Shown piece by piece: positions 1 to 7,818 of a stretch of DNA of 12,956 nucleotides (its first letter is position 1; each line of letters opens with the position of its first letter). The notes under the pieces are model-generated. The model made no database searches. It was not told the origin of the DNA and saw only the letters and a program-made list of their open reading frames with translations. The translations under genes were made by a program, and so were the position numbers. This stretch comes from Nitrospirae bacterium RBG_19FT_COMBO_42_15 (GTDB lineage: Bacteria > Nitrospirota > CAKKRA01 > 9FT-COMBO-42-15): contig MHEL01000014.1 in assembly GCA_001803815.1 (NCBI GenBank), positions 1-12,956 on the forward strand, given 5' to 3'.

Positions 1-1248
1 TCTATAGGTTTGCCAGTGATTATTTATGGAGGCGTACTCCTTGTTTCTATTGCTATAGCCGTTTTATTATATAAAAGGTCTAAGAGGCTCTCTTTTTCTA
101 TCCTCATCTTTTTCGTAACCATTCTGCCTGTCTCAAACATCATGCCAATAGGCGAGCTTATTGCAGAGAGGTTTTTATATATACCATTAATCAGCTTTGC
201 TCTTTTAATAGGAATAAGCACAGATTATTTCTTTATAAGGTTTCCATCAAGGTTCCTGAGGATTATAATCAGCATACCCTTGATACTTTTGGCTCTCTTC
301 TATTCCCTTCTAACAATCAGCAGGAATTACGACTGGAAGGACGCCTTTACATTATGGAAGGCTACAATATACACAATGCCTGCAAGCTCTGTTGCACATA
401 ACAACCTTGGAGTTGAATATGTTAAGAAAGAAGAGCATATTGATGCAATAGTGGAATATAAAAAAGCCATTGAATTGTCTCCAAAATATTCCCATGCCCT
501 GACAAATCTTGGCGATGCATATTTTAAAATAGGTCTGATAAACGAGGCAATAGATTTTTACAGAAAGGCTATTGAAGCAGAGCCTGATTATGCAATAGCC
601 TATAACAATATTGGTTTTGCCTATCATGAAAAGGGGCTTTATAAGGAGGCATTAGCTGAGTATAAAAAGGCAATAGAATTAAATTCTAAAGACCCGTTAT
701 TTTATAATAATCTTGGCAATCTTTATGCGTCAATGAAGAAATACGATGACGCAATAGCAGAATATAAAAAGGTTCTCTCTATTGAATCTAAAGATACAAA
801 TGCCTATAACAACCTTGGTGTTGTTTATGCAAAGCAGGGCAGATTCAATGAGGCTGAAACAGAGGTAAGAAAAGCGCTTATAATTGACCCTGAAAACAGC
901 CTTGCAAAGGCGAATCTTGAGGATATCTTAAATAGAGGAAGGATAATTCTTGAACCAGAGAAAAAAGGCGAAAGATCCGCACAGATAGCAGCCTACAACT
1001 ACTATATTCTTGGACTTGCTTATATTAAAAAAGAGATGTATAAGGAGGCTGCCATTGAGACAGAGAATGCCATTAAATTAGACCCCAAAATGGCAGATGC
1101 CCACAGAAACTTAGGTCTTATTTATTATTCTTATCTTAAAGACAACAAAAAGGCCGCTTATCATTTCAAAAAACTCCTCCAGCTCGCCCCAAACCAGCCT
1201 GATAAAGAGAATATCAATAAGATAATCAAAGAGATAGAAAAAAAGTAG
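1..1248 (+). CDS. TMTC-like multi-pass membrane protein with C-terminal TPRs (5' end outside window)
   Basis: The reading frame is already open at base 1, so this is the C-terminal part of a longer gene; a TTG at 10 is just an internal leucine codon. The visible protein begins with about four hydrophobic helices in its first 105 residues. They include the segment GELIAERFLYIPLI, which resembles the last membrane segments of TMTC/DUF1736-type TPR proteins (O-mannosyltransferase-like). After a short stretch (NYDWKDAFTLWK) come about seven TPR units from residue 127 to near the end, each with the AYNNLG...AIAEYKKAIELNP pattern. A non-TPR spacer of about 30 residues separates the fifth and sixth units. 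The gene ends TAG, 92 bases before the chemosensory cluster, and may be an independent unit. The TPRs probably face the periplasm and bind partner proteins. Any glycosyltransferase activity cannot be judged because the catalytic N-terminus is missing. The TPR and membrane calls are secure; the TMTC relation is inference. Confidence 0.8.
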   Translation, partial: SIGLPVIIYGGVLLVSIAIAVLLYKRSKRLSFSILIFFVTILPVSNIMPIGELIAERFLYIPLISFALLIGISTDYFFIRFPSRFLRIIISIPLILLALFYSLLTISRNYDWKDAFTLWKATIYTMPASSVAHNNLGVEYVKKEEHIDAIVEYKKAIELSPKYSHALTNLGDAYFKIGLINEAIDFYRKAIEAEPDYAIAYNNIGFAYHEKGLYKEALAEYKKAIELNSKDPLFYNNLGNLYASMKKYDDAIAEYKKVLSIESKDTNAYNNLGVVYAKQGRFNEAETEVRKALIIDPENSLAKANLEDILNRGRIILEPEKKGERSAQIAAYNYYILGLAYIKKEMYKEAAIETENAIKLDPKMADAHRNLGLIYYSYLKDNKKAAYHFKKLLQLAPNQPDKENINKIIKEIEKK

Positions 1249-1262
1249 TGTACCGCCCCTCC

Positions 1263-1290
1263 TTGACAAATGACAATATTTTGATAAACT
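1263..1290 (+). promoter_or_regulatory. Candidate sigma70-type promoter for the chemosensory operon
   Basis: A perfect TTGACA at 1263-1268 is followed, after 16 bases, by TAAACT at 1285-1290 (four of six matches to TATAAT). It lies in the only sizeable gap before cheR and would give a leader of about 45 bases. A 7-base inverted pair, CAATATT (1274-1280, between the two boxes) and AATATTG (1311-1317), could be an operator but may be chance in AT-rich DNA. No terminator is visible after the upstream gene, so read-through is also possible. Confidence 0.55.
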
Positions 1291-1340
1291 TAACTCATTG
1301 AGATTTAAGGAATATTGTTAGAGGTAGTATGGGGTGATTT

Positions 1341-2822
1341 TTGGGCATTTCTGAAAAATATCTTGAATCAATTAAGGCAATAGTTTCAAAACGAAGCGGA
1401 CTGAATCTTGACGGAAAAAAAGGTCAAAATTTACAGGTTGCGGTCTCAACAGCATTTTCCGCTTCAGGCTGTAATACTATTGAGGATTATATATATCTGT
1501 TATCTACACCATCATATCAGTCAAGGATTGAGGTAGATAAGCTTATCTCTCTCCTTACTATTAAAGAGACCTATTTTTTCAGGGACAGGCATCAGTTTGA
1601 TATTTTAAGGAATTTTATACTTCCAGAGATTATAAATAAAAAGAGGGCTGCTGATAAGAAAATAAAGATATGGAGCGCTGGCTGCGCAACAGGCGAGGAG
1701 GCATATTCTATAGCAATTATACTTTTTGAGCTTATACCTGCAATTGCTTCATGGGATATTTCGCTCCTTGCAACTGATATAGATGCCAATGCCTTGTCAA
1801 AGGGACAAGAGGGCAAGTTTAAAAAATGGTCATTCAGGGGCGTTTCTCAGGATATAATAGAAAAGTATTTTACTATCAAAGATGATTCCTACATGATAAA
1901 TGACATCTTTAAAAAGATTGTCTACTTTTCAGCTCTGAACCTTATAGAGGATAAATTTCCTTCTATACTCAATAGCACTAATGACATAGATATCATAATA
2001 TGCAGGAATGTAACTATATATTTTAACAGGGAAGCCACGAAAGAGGTAATCAACAAGTTTTACAATTCTCTTAATGAAGGCGGCTATTTATTAGTAGGCC
2101 ATTCAGAGCACTTTTCAGAGTATTACAAAAAATTTATAGTAAAGCCGTTTCCGCATACTATTGCATATCAAAAACTTGCAGCCCCTCTGCCAGCCAAACG
2201 GCAGATTTTAACTCCAGCCTTTAAAGAGATTTCATTTAGAGATGCTGCTAAAGAGCAATCCACTGCAAAAGATAGTCATTTAGACGCTTTCACTCCCCCG
2301 AGAAAGACTAATGATTCAGAAGAGACTGTTATCTTTCAGGAGGCAGCGCAGTTATTTAAAGAAAACAAATATGACGAGGCAGCAGAGAGGTTTGTTGAAA
2401 TATTAGAGTTAAATCCAAAGAATGCAAGGGCATGTGTAATGCTTGCCCAGATATCCGCAAACAGAGGAGACACGGCGTCTGCTGTTAAATGGTGCGAAGA
2501 GGCAATTAAGGTTGATAATCTTAATCTTGACGCCTATTATCTTTTGTCATTAATTTCTCAGGACAGCGGCGAACTTGCAAAGGCAGCGTCATTATTAAAA
2601 AAGGTTGTATATATAAATACTTCTTATGTGCTTGGTTATTTTGACCTCGGCATATTGCATAAGAAGCTGCGTAAAGATGCAGCGGCAAAAAGATATTTTG
2701 AAATTGCAAAGGGGCTTTTAACAAAAGAACCAGAAAGATCAGAGGAGTTTTTAGGAGATTCAGGAGCTGCTGAACTCACAGAATTAATAGATAATGAGCT
2801 GATTTCATTGAAAAATTTATGA
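1341..2822 (+). CDS. cheR: CheR-type receptor methyltransferase with C-terminal TPRs (WspC-like)
   Basis: Transfers methyl groups from S-adenosylmethionine to receptor glutamates during adaptation. The N-terminal CheR helical domain spans about residues 1-75 and ends in LTIKETYFFRD (72-82). The SAM-binding motif is WSAGCATGEEAYSIA (111-125), the acidic motif is LLATDID (142-148), and the typical CheR signatures IICRNVTIYFN (219-229) and GGYLLVGHSE (247-256) follow. A linker (280-325) leads to about four TPRs (328-460). At 493 residues it is far longer than plain CheR (about 280) but matches the WspC/FrzF class, which carries TPRs. The TTG start is forced, because an in-frame TGA lies two codons upstream. 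GGGGTG at 1331-1336 is a poorly spaced ribosome site, suggesting low expression. The last codons overlap the next gene by ATGA, so the two are probably translationally coupled. The receptor here has no C-terminal tether pentapeptide, which fits a TPR-guided CheR. Confidence 0.93.
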   Translation: MGISEKYLESIKAIVSKRSGLNLDGKKGQNLQVAVSTAFSASGCNTIEDYIYLLSTPSYQSRIEVDKLISLLTIKETYFFRDRHQFDILRNFILPEIINKKRAADKKIKIWSAGCATGEEAYSIAIILFELIPAIASWDISLLATDIDANALSKGQEGKFKKWSFRGVSQDIIEKYFTIKDDSYMINDIFKKIVYFSALNLIEDKFPSILNSTNDIDIIICRNVTIYFNREATKEVINKFYNSLNEGGYLLVGHSEHFSEYYKKFIVKPFPHTIAYQKLAAPLPAKRQILTPAFKEISFRDAAKEQSTAKDSHLDAFTPPRKTNDSEETVIFQEAAQLFKENKYDEAAERFVEILELNPKNARACVMLAQISANRGDTASAVKWCEEAIKVDNLNLDAYYLLSLISQDSGELAKAASLLKKVVYINTSYVLGYFDLGILHKKLRKDAAAKRYFEIAKGLLTKEPERSEEFLGDSGAAELTELIDNELISLKNL

Positions 2823-3817
2823 ATAGAACCTTTATTACATTTACGCTATTAGAACAGCTTTACGGAATTGATTCACAGAATATTATAGAGGTAATACCTC
2901 TGCCTGAGGTTATACCTATCGGCAAATCGCCTGATTTTATTGAGGGCTTTATAAACCTTCGGGGCGCTCTTATTCTTGTAATTAATATGCGTGAGGCGAT
3001 AGGATTAGAAAAGATTCCGCTGTCTATTAACAATTCCATTATTAATGTTGATATAAACGGCCTTCCAATAGGGTTTGTTGTTGATAGTGTAAAGGATGTA
3101 GTATCTGTTTCAGAAGGTCAGATTGCCAAGCCGTCTAAAAAGTGGAAGGGTATAGATATAAGATATATTTACGGGATAGTAAAAAGAGAGCCGTATTCTA
3201 TTACTATACTTGATACAGAGTCTATTTTTACTGAAAAGGAAAAGGAGATTATTATTGCATCCTCCAAAAAAATCACACAGAAGAAAAATACCGCTGATTT
3301 ACCGTCTTATAAAGACAGGGAGACTCTGAAAAAGAGGGCAGACGAATTTAGTAAGTTGACTGCAGAGCCGGAGGCAGCAGGTGAAAATATGAGCGCAGTT
3401 ATGTTCAGGGTTGGAAATGAAGACTACGCAGTGGATGTAAAATATATTCTGCAGACCCAGAAATTAAAATATATTGCAAAGGTGCCGTCCACGCCTGAAT
3501 TTATTGCAGGCGTGATGAATTTAGGCGGAACTATAACGCCTGTAATAGATATGAGGCTTTTTATTGGAGTGAAAAGGGATGTCAGGAGGGAGAATCCTGT
3601 TCTAATTATGGATATCAACAAGAATAGAATAGGGGCGGTTGTTGATGAAATCAAGGATGTTGTGAATATACCTCTCAATGATGTAAGGCCTCCATTAGAA
3701 TCTATAAGCGAGGATAAGAGGAAATATATATATGGCGAGACAATCATTAATGAGAGGGTTGTGGTTATTTTGAAGGCAGAGGAATTATTTTCACAGTCAA
3801 GGCTTGCTGTTGCTTGA
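2819..3817 (+). CDS. cheW: Tandem CheW-CheW adaptor protein
   Basis: Scaffold that couples receptors to the CheA kinase in the cytoplasmic array. Two CheW domains are visible, at residues 1-140 and 190-328, joined by a charged linker of about 45 residues. Each carries the CheW core signature: NLRGALILVINMREAIG (46-62) and NLGGTITPVIDMRLFIG (234-250). Each also has a VVDSVKDVV-like strand (87-95; VVDEIKDVV at 274-282). Plain CheW is about 150-170 residues, so this is a fusion of two. In Wsp systems two separate CheW proteins (WspB and WspD) occur, and this single protein probably stands in for both. The conserved arginine of the NLRG motif is kept in domain 1 (R48) but is glycine in domain 2 (G236). 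The equivalent E. coli arginine matters for receptor binding, so the two halves may have different partners. The ATG overlaps the cheR stop codon. Confidence 0.93.
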   Translation: MNRTFITFTLLEQLYGIDSQNIIEVIPLPEVIPIGKSPDFIEGFINLRGALILVINMREAIGLEKIPLSINNSIINVDINGLPIGFVVDSVKDVVSVSEGQIAKPSKKWKGIDIRYIYGIVKREPYSITILDTESIFTEKEKEIIIASSKKITQKKNTADLPSYKDRETLKKRADEFSKLTAEPEAAGENMSAVMFRVGNEDYAVDVKYILQTQKLKYIAKVPSTPEFIAGVMNLGGTITPVIDMRLFIGVKRDVRRENPVLIMDINKNRIGAVVDEIKDVVNIPLNDVRPPLESISEDKRKYIYGETIINERVVVILKAEELFSQSRLAVA

Positions 3818-3833
3818 GAAAGGAGAATAAAAG

Positions 3834-5552
3834 GTGTTTAAAGGGAGATTAGATGTAAAGCTAATTGCAGTAATAGTAGTTACGCTGTTAATCGGTTTTG
3901 GGGTTCAGGCATTTATAAATATACAAAAGGAATATAAAGACTTAGAGGAGGAGCATGCAAAGAAGTTCTCTCTCCTTGCAGGGTCTATTATTAAAACCAT
4001 ACAGAATAATATGGTGGAAGGAAGGGCTGATATTGCGCATCGCGTCTTTGAGGACCTAAAAACAGGATATGGGATTGAGAGCCTTGAAATAATAAAAAAT
4101 AAGGGAGCAGAGGCATTTACTGATTATGAGACCATTAACGATGTTATTAAAAGGCTTGAGTCAAAGGGAAAGGATATCAATTCAGAGACATTGTCTGAGA
4201 TTAAAAGGTTTCAGAATATTGTTAAAGAAGAAAAAGAGAGGGGTTTTGTCAGAAAAGGCAAGGGCGCGAGGGAAGTAGACCAAAGGGTTAAGGATGTTCT
4301 GGAAACAGGAAAGGAGCTTTCCTATAATGAAGAGAGCGGAGGCAAGGAGCTGCATGTTTATCTAAAGCCGATATTTAATGACGGCAGGTGTTACAGGTGC
4401 CATGGCTCAGAATATTCATTAAGAGGGGTATTGAGAGTCACAAGCTCCATGTCAGAGATCAATAAAAGGGTTGCTGAGAACAGAAACAGGATATTGATTA
4501 TATCCCTGCTTACTATCCTGATAATCGGGATAGCCCTAAGGATTGCGCTTAACCGGCTTGTTGCTGCGCCAATAGGCAAGATTGTTGAAACCCTTAAGGC
4601 CATTGCCTCAGGCGACCTTACAAAAGAGGTAAAGATTGAATCAGACGATGAGATAGGTGAATTATCAAAGTGGTTTAACAAGATGTCAAAGAATATTCCA
4701 TTAGTGGACATATTCAAGCAGATACGGGAGAGTGTTAACAAGACAAGTATCTCTGCAAATGAGATAACAGCAGTGGCTGTTCAATTAGAAAAGGGGGAGA
4801 CAGAACAGGCTGCCTCTGTTAATGAGATCACAGCAACAGTTGAGGAGCTCAGCTCTTCTGCAAAACAGGTAAATGAGAAGGCTGAATCAGTATCTGACCA
4901 GTCCAAGAACGCACTTAAGATTGCCTATGAAGGCCAGAAGGCTGTAAGCGCAACCATTGAGGAAATGAATAACATTAAGGAGAAGGTTGAGAAGATAGCT
5001 GAGGATATACTTAATCTAAGCGAACAGACACAGCAGATCGGGACAATTATAAATACAGTTAATACTATTTCAGAGCAGACAAACATGCTTGCATTAAATG
5101 CCTCTATTGAGGCTGCAAGGGCAGGGGAGCACGGCAAGGGTTTTGCAGTTGTAGCAGCAGAGGTAAGAAAGCTCGCAGATCTCAGTCAGAAGTCAACTGC
5201 AAAGATTGAAACTCTGATTCGGGAGATTCAGGCAGCAACCAATTCAACTGTTATGGCAACAGAGGAGGGTTCTAAGAGCGTTGATGCAGGCGTAAAGAAG
5301 GTATTGCAGGCTGGCGATACTATAACATCTGTAATCTCTACAACCAAAGAGACCTATGACTCAGTTCAGGAGATTGCTATTGCCTCAAGGCAGCAGTCTC
5401 TTGCAATTGAACAGGTGTCTGAGGCAATGTCAGATATTAATCAGAGGATGAAACAGACGGTTTCAAGCTCAAATGAGATGCTTCAGGCAGCAGAGTCATT
5501 AAGCGTATTGGGAAAAGAGCTTCAGGAAATGGTGGGAAAGTATAAGTTTTAA
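3834..5552 (+). CDS. Methyl-accepting receptor with periplasmic c-type heme sensor domain
   Basis: Transmembrane chemoreceptor of 572 residues. TM1 spans about residues 8-28, a periplasmic sensor 29-218, TM2 219-240, a HAMP domain about 240-293, and a long cytoplasmic signalling coiled coil runs to the end. The sensor contains CYRCH (186-190), a c-type heme attachment motif. Geobacter receptors GSU0582 and GSU0935 are the known precedent for c-heme periplasmic sensor domains. M60 in [11 protein letters not shown]69 and H174 are candidates for the second axial ligand. The hairpin tip is conserved around [19 protein letters not shown] (414-432), with about 140 residues on each side. Likely methylation helices lie near 322-345 and 518-535. 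No NWETF-like tether is present at the end (KYKF). The GTG start has AAAGGAG (3819-3825) eight bases upstream. In this gene order it takes the place of WspA. The sensed signal, perhaps redox potential, NO, CO or O2, is inference. Confidence 0.92.
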   Translation: MFKGRLDVKLIAVIVVTLLIGFGVQAFINIQKEYKDLEEEHAKKFSLLAGSIIKTIQNNMVEGRADIAHRVFEDLKTGYGIESLEIIKNKGAEAFTDYETINDVIKRLESKGKDINSETLSEIKRFQNIVKEEKERGFVRKGKGAREVDQRVKDVLETGKELSYNEESGGKELHVYLKPIFNDGRCYRCHGSEYSLRGVLRVTSSMSEINKRVAENRNRILIISLLTILIIGIALRIALNRLVAAPIGKIVETLKAIASGDLTKEVKIESDDEIGELSKWFNKMSKNIPLVDIFKQIRESVNKTSISANEITAVAVQLEKGETEQAASVNEITATVEELSSSAKQVNEKAESVSDQSKNALKIAYEGQKAVSATIEEMNNIKEKVEKIAEDILNLSEQTQQIGTIINTVNTISEQTNMLALNASIEAARAGEHGKGFAVVAAEVRKLADLSQKSTAKIETLIREIQAATNSTVMATEEGSKSVDAGVKKVLQAGDTITSVISTTKETYDSVQEIAIASRQQSLAIEQVSEAMSDINQRMKQTVSSSNEMLQAAESLSVLGKELQEMVGKYKF

Positions 5553-5557
5553 ATTTT

Positions 5558-5618
5558 CTCCCCGCACACTTCCATCTCCCCTTGTGGGAGAGGGTTAGGG
5601 TGAGGGGTGAGGTTAGTT
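5558..5618 (+). repeat. Dispersed 'NPLPQGE'-type repeat with G-quadruplex motif and hairpin, forming the cheA leader
   Basis: Read on the minus strand, this segment encodes LTPHPNPLPQGEME, the signature of a dispersed intergenic repeat common in many bacterial genomes. On the + strand it contains four G-runs separated by exactly three bases: GGG (5586-5588), GGG (5592-5594), GGG (5598-5600) and GGGG (5604-5607). This is a canonical G-quadruplex motif. A six-base-pair hairpin, TCTCCC (5575-5580) with GGGAGA (5586-5591), uses the first G-run and would compete with it. A tandem 7-mer, GGGTGAG, occurs at 5598-5604 and 5605-5611. The GAGG at 5609-5612 sits six bases before the ATG at 5619 and is the apparent ribosome-binding site of cheA. 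This is the only large gap inside the chemosensory cluster. Confidence 0.75.
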
Positions 5619-7817
5619 ATGGCTTTCAGCAATGAAGAATTTAAAAGGCTATTGGGTATATTCAGGGAGGAGGGGACAGAGTATCTACAGAAGCTCGGAG
5701 ACTGCCTGCTCCATTTAGAGAAAGACCCGAAGAACACATCAGTATTGGAAGAGATATTCAGAAATGCGCATAATCTTAAAGGCGCAGCAAGGATACTTGG
5801 TTTAACAGAGATAGCAAGGATAGCGCACGATCTTGAAAGCATCTTCAGCCTAGCAAAAGATGGAAAACTCGCCATAACTTCTGAGAGGATTGATGCAATA
5901 ACAGAATCAATTGATGCAATGAGCAGCCTCTTAACAGCCGATGCAAAAGAAGAAGCAGTAAATATTCAGGAGCCGGTTAAGCAGATGCATCGTGAGCTTG
6001 CAGAAACGAAAGAGGCAGCGCAGCAGCTTCCTGTAAAATTTGGCAGAAGGGTGTCAGATAGTCAGTTTTTAAGCACTGTAAAGGTTTCAACTGAAAAGCT
6101 TGATAATATGATGAACCAGATTGGCGAACTGCTAATATCAAAGATGAGGTTTGAGCAGAGAATGGATGACACCAATTCACTTACGGGTTTATGTGAAGGT
6201 TTAATAAAGGATATAAGCAGGTTCAAGAGGGAAGAGCTGCGGCTAAAGGGCATTAAAAAGACAAGGTCTTACACCAATCAGGATAAAAGAGGCGTTGAAA
6301 TGATGGATAATATCAGCGCTGATTTGATTAGATTGAACGACGAGCTGATAAGATTTACATCAGACTTTTATGAAAATCAGATTGATTTAGGTATTGTTAC
6401 CGGCAGCTTAGAGGAGAGTGTGAAGAATATCAGGATGCTGCCCCTTTCCACAATATTTGAGACGATGCCGAAGATGGTAAGGGATTTGTCAAGAAAGCTA
6501 AACAAAAAAGTTGATTTGAATATGGAAGGTGAAACCATAGAGCTTGATAAAAGAATTCTTGAGGGGCTTAAAGATCCGATGGTTCATCTGATTACTAACT
6601 GCGTTGACCATGGCATTGAACAGCCTGATGAGAGAAAAAATACAGGAAAGAATGAGGATGGAAAAATAACTATAACTGCTGCCCCTGTTGGAGGCTATAT
6701 AGAAATTGCAGTTGAGGATGACGGCAGAGGAATATCAATTGATAAAATAAAAGAGCGGGCGCTTAAAAATGGCCTTGTAACTGAGGATATGCTGGCAGGT
6801 CTGAGCAATGAGCAGCTTATTAATTTCGTATTTGAACCTGGCTTTTCTACAAGCGAGATAATTACCGATATATCCGGCAGGGGAGTCGGGATGGATATTG
6901 TAAAAAAAAATATCGGGGATCTGAACGGATTAATATCTATTCAGTCAGAATACGGTAAAGGCAGTAAAATCACAATCAGGGTTCCACTGACATTGGTAAC
7001 AGTAAGGGTTATACTGGTAGAGAGCAGCGGTGAGGTATGCGCGCTGCCAGAGGCTGCTATTGACAGGATATTGAGCGTAAAAGAGGAGGAGATATTAACA
7101 ATCGGGGAGAGCGAAGTTTTTAGAGAGAGCGGTGATATTCTGCCTATAGGGAGGCTAAGTCATATACTTGGATTTTCAAAAAAAGAGGATGAAGATGCAA
7201 GCAATGAATATCCTGCAATTATTATAGAAGGAGGCGAAAAGAAGGCAGCCTTTATTATAGACAATATTATCGGCGAAGAAACAATAATATTGAAAAATCT
7301 TACATTTCCGCTGACAAAGCTTAGAAATGTTTCAGGCGCTGCTTTGCTCGGCGATGGAAGGATAGCAATAGTCCTGAATCCTGCAGATATTATTGATTCA
7401 ATGAAGGCTGTAAAGCCTCTCCCAATAAAGAAGGTTAAAGAAAAGGAGATAGAAAAAAAATCTGTGCTGGTTGTGGACGATTCAATAACTACAAGAACTC
7501 TTGAGAAGAATATCTTAGAGTCATCAGGTTATGATGTTACATTGGCAGTTGACGGTCTTGATGCCTATAATAAATTACAGAAGAAGGATTTTGATATTAT
7601 TGTTCTTGATGTTCAGATGCCGAATATGGATGGATTTGCTTTTACAGAGAAGGCGCGCAATACACAGGAGTTCAGCAATATTCCAATAATATTAGTGACC
7701 TCTCTTGAGAGCGATGCAGATAAAAGGCGTGGGATTGAGGTTGGCGCAGACGCCTATATTGTAAAAAGAACCTTTGATCAGAGCAATCTAATAGAGACTA
7801 TAAGGAGATTGATTTGA
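5619..7817 (+). CDS. cheA: Hybrid chemosensory histidine kinase CheA-REC (WspE-like)
   Basis: Central kinase of the array; numbering is from the ATG at 5619 (732 residues). This start is preferred to the in-frame GTG at 5607 because GAGG (5609-5612) lies six bases ahead of it. Domains in order are: HPt (1-110) with phospho-acceptor H51 in NAHNLKGAA; no P2 domain; a long dimerisation region (about 150-275); HATPase (about 280-455) with N-box N327 (LITNCVDHG), G1 DDGRGI (367-372), F-box FEPGFST (405-411) and G2 GRGVGMDIV (420-428); a CheW-like P5 (about 457-595); and a receiver (615-732) with D620/D621, phosphorylated D664, T694 and K716. All catalytic residues are present, so both kinase and receiver should work. 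Absence of P2 plus a fused receiver is the layout of WspE/FrzE-type kinases. The receiver may act as a phosphate sink. The next gene starts one base after the stop. Confidence 0.95.
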   Translation: MAFSNEEFKRLLGIFREEGTEYLQKLGDCLLHLEKDPKNTSVLEEIFRNAHNLKGAARILGLTEIARIAHDLESIFSLAKDGKLAITSERIDAITESIDAMSSLLTADAKEEAVNIQEPVKQMHRELAETKEAAQQLPVKFGRRVSDSQFLSTVKVSTEKLDNMMNQIGELLISKMRFEQRMDDTNSLTGLCEGLIKDISRFKREELRLKGIKKTRSYTNQDKRGVEMMDNISADLIRLNDELIRFTSDFYENQIDLGIVTGSLEESVKNIRMLPLSTIFETMPKMVRDLSRKLNKKVDLNMEGETIELDKRILEGLKDPMVHLITNCVDHGIEQPDERKNTGKNEDGKITITAAPVGGYIEIAVEDDGRGISIDKIKERALKNGLVTEDMLAGLSNEQLINFVFEPGFSTSEIITDISGRGVGMDIVKKNIGDLNGLISIQSEYGKGSKITIRVPLTLVTVRVILVESSGEVCALPEAAIDRILSVKEEEILTIGESEVFRESGDILPIGRLSHILGFSKKEDEDASNEYPAIIIEGGEKKAAFIIDNIIGEETIILKNLTFPLTKLRNVSGAALLGDGRIAIVLNPADIIDSMKAVKPLPIKKVKEKEIEKKSVLVVDDSITTRTLEKNILESSGYDVTLAVDGLDAYNKLQKKDFDIIVLDVQMPNMDGFAFTEKARNTQEFSNIPIILVTSLESDADKRRGIEVGADAYIVKRTFDQSNLIETIRRLI
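7453..7460 (+). other. A8 tract at the kinase-receiver junction of cheA
   Basis: Eight consecutive A residues occur inside GAA-AAA-AAA, immediately before the first strand of the receiver domain (SVLVVDDS). Reading through with one extra A reaches TGA after 14 codons, and with one fewer A it reaches TAA after eight codons. Either slip would yield the kinase without its receiver. Use as a slippage site is speculation, because poly-A lysine codons are common in this AT-rich coding sequence (another A9 lies at 6902-6910 in the same gene). Confidence 0.3.
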
Positions 7818-7818
7818 T

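Noticed and set aside
3424-3747. Minus-strand 107-residue reading frame
   Set aside because: It is antisense to the second CheW domain, with no ribosome site and no recognisable motifs.
4391-4741. Minus-strand 116-residue reading frame
   Set aside because: It is antisense to the receptor TM2-HAMP region, which has strong domain motifs on the + strand. Its hydrophobic look comes from complementing that sequence.
5598-5611. Tandem GGGTGAG copies as a CRISPR or microsatellite
   Set aside because: There are only two 7-base copies, both part of the dispersed repeat, with no spacers or further units.
5607-5618. GTG at 5607 as the cheA start
   Set aside because: It overlaps the last G-run of the repeat and has no spaced ribosome site. 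The ATG at 5619 has GAGG six bases upstream and begins the HPt domain directly.
5549-5875. Minus-strand reading frame ending in NPLPQGE-like sequence
   Set aside because: It is the complement of the cheA HPt domain plus the dispersed repeat. The NPLPQGE string is a repeat signature, not a protein.
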